The position numbers were made by a program, and so were the translations under genes. DNA of 64,000 bases, from positions 32,418,501 to 32,482,500 of the forward strand of contig NC_088340.1 in NCBI RefSeq assembly GCF_036884655.1. Direction: 5' to 3'. Shown here piece by piece: positions 60,925 to 64,000 of the stretch (its first letter is position 1; every line of letters starts with the position of its first letter). The stretch is from Musa acuminata AAA Group. Taxonomy: Eukaryota; Streptophyta; Magnoliopsida; Zingiberales; Musaceae. Below the pieces are notes generated by a model. That model had not been told where the DNA came from, did not search any database, and worked only from the letters and a program-made list of their open reading frames with translations.

Positions 60925-63560
60925 ACAAGTTATTATATTAATCCACCTCGATTGTATCAAATCATGTTTATACGACTTCTCATACCAAGAGAAGAAAAGC
61001 CATTCATGAATGAAAAGTATCTTCTCCAAATTTTTGTTTTAGGAGAGTCAAAGGCATGCATAAGCCTAAGACTTCAAGCATTAAGCTCAATAATTGTGTA
61101 CAAATTCAAGTTGCTATGTCAATTAATGGGGTTAATGGTTTCAAGTGATGAGGACTTTTTTTTTTATTTGTCTTGTTGGGACCTGTCACCAACATATCGT
61201 TAATATACATCAGCAAGATAATAAAATTATCATAATCAAACATCTTCTAATAGGCAAGTTTATACTGAATCTATTATCTCCAAGATTAATGATAAAGGAA
61301 TCCATTTTTTTTGCTATTACCATTGGCATTTGCTTTAAACCATATAGAGATTTGTTCAACCTGCAAACCAAGTACTATTTTTTTTTTTTTCAGCAAGACC
61401 CTCTTGTTGGAGCTTATAAATCTCTTTTTTAAATTCACTATGAAGAAATATAGTTTTCATATCTAATTTTTTTTTTAAATTCACTATGAAGAAATACAGT
61501 TTTCATATCTAATTGCTCTAGATGTAAATCAAAGTTAAAACTATTCGAGCTATCAAAAGTCAATAATAATAAAAAATATATCATTAAAATCAGAACATTC
61601 TTTTTTACTCGAAAGCTTCTAGGAATCATACACTTGTTCATGCATTGATATTAGTTGAAAAGATAGATAGGCTACTTGATATCCGTCCATCACTAATCGT
61701 GCATGATATGCTCTACTTAATTATTGCTATCTCTCTTGATCTTATAGACTCATCTATTTATAACAACTTTTCTTCTTATGATAGTGGTACAAATTCTCAT
61801 ATTATATTTTTATATAGAGCTTCGTTTTTTTTTATGTCACTATCATTCACTAAGACACATCTGGACTATATGTAGTCTCTTAAAAAGTTAATAACTCTCC
61901 ATCCTCTATTAGAAAATAATATACAGTATTGCTCTCCCAAATATATTTCTTATGTCAAGTCAATGGTACCCTTTTACAAGTTGACCATCACACTTCTTCC
62001 ACCTTAATTTGGACTTATATTTATTCATCATGCTCTTATGTTACCTTAGAAGAATCCTTTTTCACCTAAACTTCAATTGTTTCTTAACTTTTTATCCATG
62101 TGCTATCACTTGTATCATTTTGTAGATCTTCGACCAAGATAACATCTCCTATAATAATATCCTTTCACTCCATCAGTATAGCTTAAGAATATATATTTTT
62201 TGTACTTGGGATCAAACTTTAGTTTTCTTCGAAAGAGTTGTATTCATCCACTTTACCATACATTCTATTGAGGACTGTATGGCACTATATGCTGCCTCTC
62301 AATTTTCTTGAGAAAGCATCAAACCCCTTGCTCATATATTATGCTCCATTATCTATCCACAAACACTTGATCTCTTTCCCTGATTTAAGTTATATTCTTG
62401 CTTTAAACAACTAAAAAATTAAAAATACATTAGCCTTCTTGTTGATTGAATACACTCAATATCTCCTATAATAATCAGTAATAAATGAAACAAAATGATT
62501 TGCTCCTCCGCTAATGACTCTCAAATTTTAAAATGAATCAAGGTAAGTATGCATTTACTTCTTGTAGTAGATCTCACACATTTTAATCTATGTTGCTTAC
62601 TTGTAACATAATACTCACAAAAAGGTATAATTATTAATTTGAGTCCGATAATAAAGATTTCATTGGAGAGAATCTTCGTATCTCATTCTAGTATGTGTCC
62701 CAATCCTCGATGTCATAATATAGTAAATTCTTTTCTAGAATCGGATGATACAACGGATGCATTTACCTCATATATGTTTCTCCCAAAAGCATATATAGAT
62801 TTGTTAGAATCTTCTCTACCTTTATAACGATGAATGCTCTTTTTATAATATTTCAAGTTTTATTTTTCATATCGATTATGCAACTAAGTTTATCCAACTA
62901 TCCAATTGATAGTAGATTTTTTTAAGTCTTTGACATATCATACCACCTGAATGGTGCGAACTATATCAACATAAATCTTTATCTCTATAGTACCAATGTT
63001 GACAATCTCTAAGGTATGATCATTATCTAGAGAAATAGATCCTCCTGAGATAGGTTGGTACTGATAGAATTATTCTAATCATATGCTAAAATGTTGAATC
63101 TACTAGCCAAACATCCACAAGCTCCCTTTTTTTGGAAATTATTATTGTATTACTTTGGAATAATTCACCTTTGCTTGAGGCATTGAAGGTGAAACTCTAA
63201 GAATCTTCTAGCTTAGTCTCTTTCTTTGTATCTATATTCTTCTTATTCTTCCAACATTCCTCGATATGCCTCATCTTGTCATAATTTTAGCACTTGATAT
63301 ATTTTTTTCTTCTAAACTTTGATCTACTCTATCTAATGCTTCTAGTCGAGCCATGCTCTATTGATCTTTCTCTTATTGTAGATAATGTCTCAACTTACTA
63401 TAATGTTACTAATCTATCTTCCTTCTTTTTACTATAACGTTACTAATCTATCTTCCTTATTTTTATGCCTATTGTCCTCTTTTAGATTTATGATTGCAAT
63501 AATATTAAAGACTAAACTGATTTTGTTGTTGGTCAAGTTGATAATGAGTTGATCATATGA
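60925..63560 (-). pseudogene. Copia pol remnant of the U2-LTR family, copy 2
   Basis: Closely matches 51385-53978 over its whole length, with scattered substitutions and small indels. The same reverse transcriptase and integrase traces are visible on the minus strand. Confidence 0.8.
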
Positions 63561-64000
63561 ATCAAGTAGACTTTAAAGATAAAGGTCGGCATGTTTTGTC
63601 TTTTCAATATCATGCTCCATTGTAGAAAGTCGGGAGAATAAATTATTAAGAGTGTTGATATGATCCATTCCGATGTGGATTCTAATATATGACAAGTGTA
63701 AAACATTTTCTTTAAGATCATATTGTAAGTGACTTAGCTTCATATAACATTATCAGAGTATTCCAGATCTCTTTTGTTATTATCTTTATTGTGATATCGG
63801 ATAAAACTTCATCTATAGATATAAGGTACAACATGACAATCGCATTGTCATCCATCTCCTTCCACTTTTTGCCATTTACGAAATTTTTGAATCTGTCTTT
63901 AATTACTGTCCTTCTTTAGAATTACCCTTATCTTCATCTTTTGTAGGGAGAAATTATTTTTGTTGAACTTTTTGATATCAAACTTTATTACTATTATTTT
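63561..64000 (-). pseudogene. Copia gag remnant, runs off the right edge
   Basis: Counterpart of 53979-54410. By analogy another LTR-like unit with U2 may lie just beyond the window. Confidence 0.8.

Overview
This window is nuclear DNA of a flowering plant. It has GT-AG introns, plant-type gene families, microsatellites and nested LTR retrotransposons. The GC-rich coding exons of the CLC and 6-phosphogluconate dehydrogenase genes, set in AT-rich surroundings, suggest a monocot. A banana-family (Musaceae) source is possible from the style of the repeats, but I cannot prove it from the sequence alone.

The gene-bearing part is about 0-36.5 kb: the 3' end of a Sec24-type COPII coat gene (+, 1-1275); a six-exon CLC-a-type nitrate/chloride exchanger gene (-, 3443-6505); an At1g67480-type F-box/kelch gene (-, 12221-14190, with a probable long 5' leader to ~17.1 kb); a signal peptidase complex subunit 1 gene (-, 20617-20907); an ATG101 autophagy gene of seven small exons over 6.7 kb (-, 25652-32360); and an intronless 6-phosphogluconate dehydrogenase (+, 34967-36457). 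They are unrelated housekeeping or transport genes without operon-like logic. Between them lie microsatellites, small duplications and a repeat cluster at 21.3-24.2 kb with a solo LTR inside it.

The repeat-rich part is about 38.6-64.0 kb and is almost wholly LTR retrotransposon. It holds a decayed Copia element (+, to 43915); a young Copia (-, 45003-50445; 266-bp LTRs differing at two positions); and four copies of an older Copia family whose LTR-like region contains a U2 spliceosomal snRNA gene with its own plant snRNA promoter, transcribed away from the LTR promoter. Two U2 copies are full length (55255-55449 + and 56235-56429 -) with canonical USE, TATA box and 3' box, but both have an interrupted Sm site. 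Two others (50861 and 60762) are truncated. The arrangement recalls Cassandra elements, whose LTRs carry a 5S RNA gene, but with a Pol II snRNA gene. I regard this as the main candidate for something undescribed.

Two other points deserve attention. The CLC gene appears to have lost the G of a splice donor (TTGAGT instead of GTGAGT at 6037). A perfect 26-bp inverted repeat lies directly after the stop codon of the signal peptidase subunit gene.
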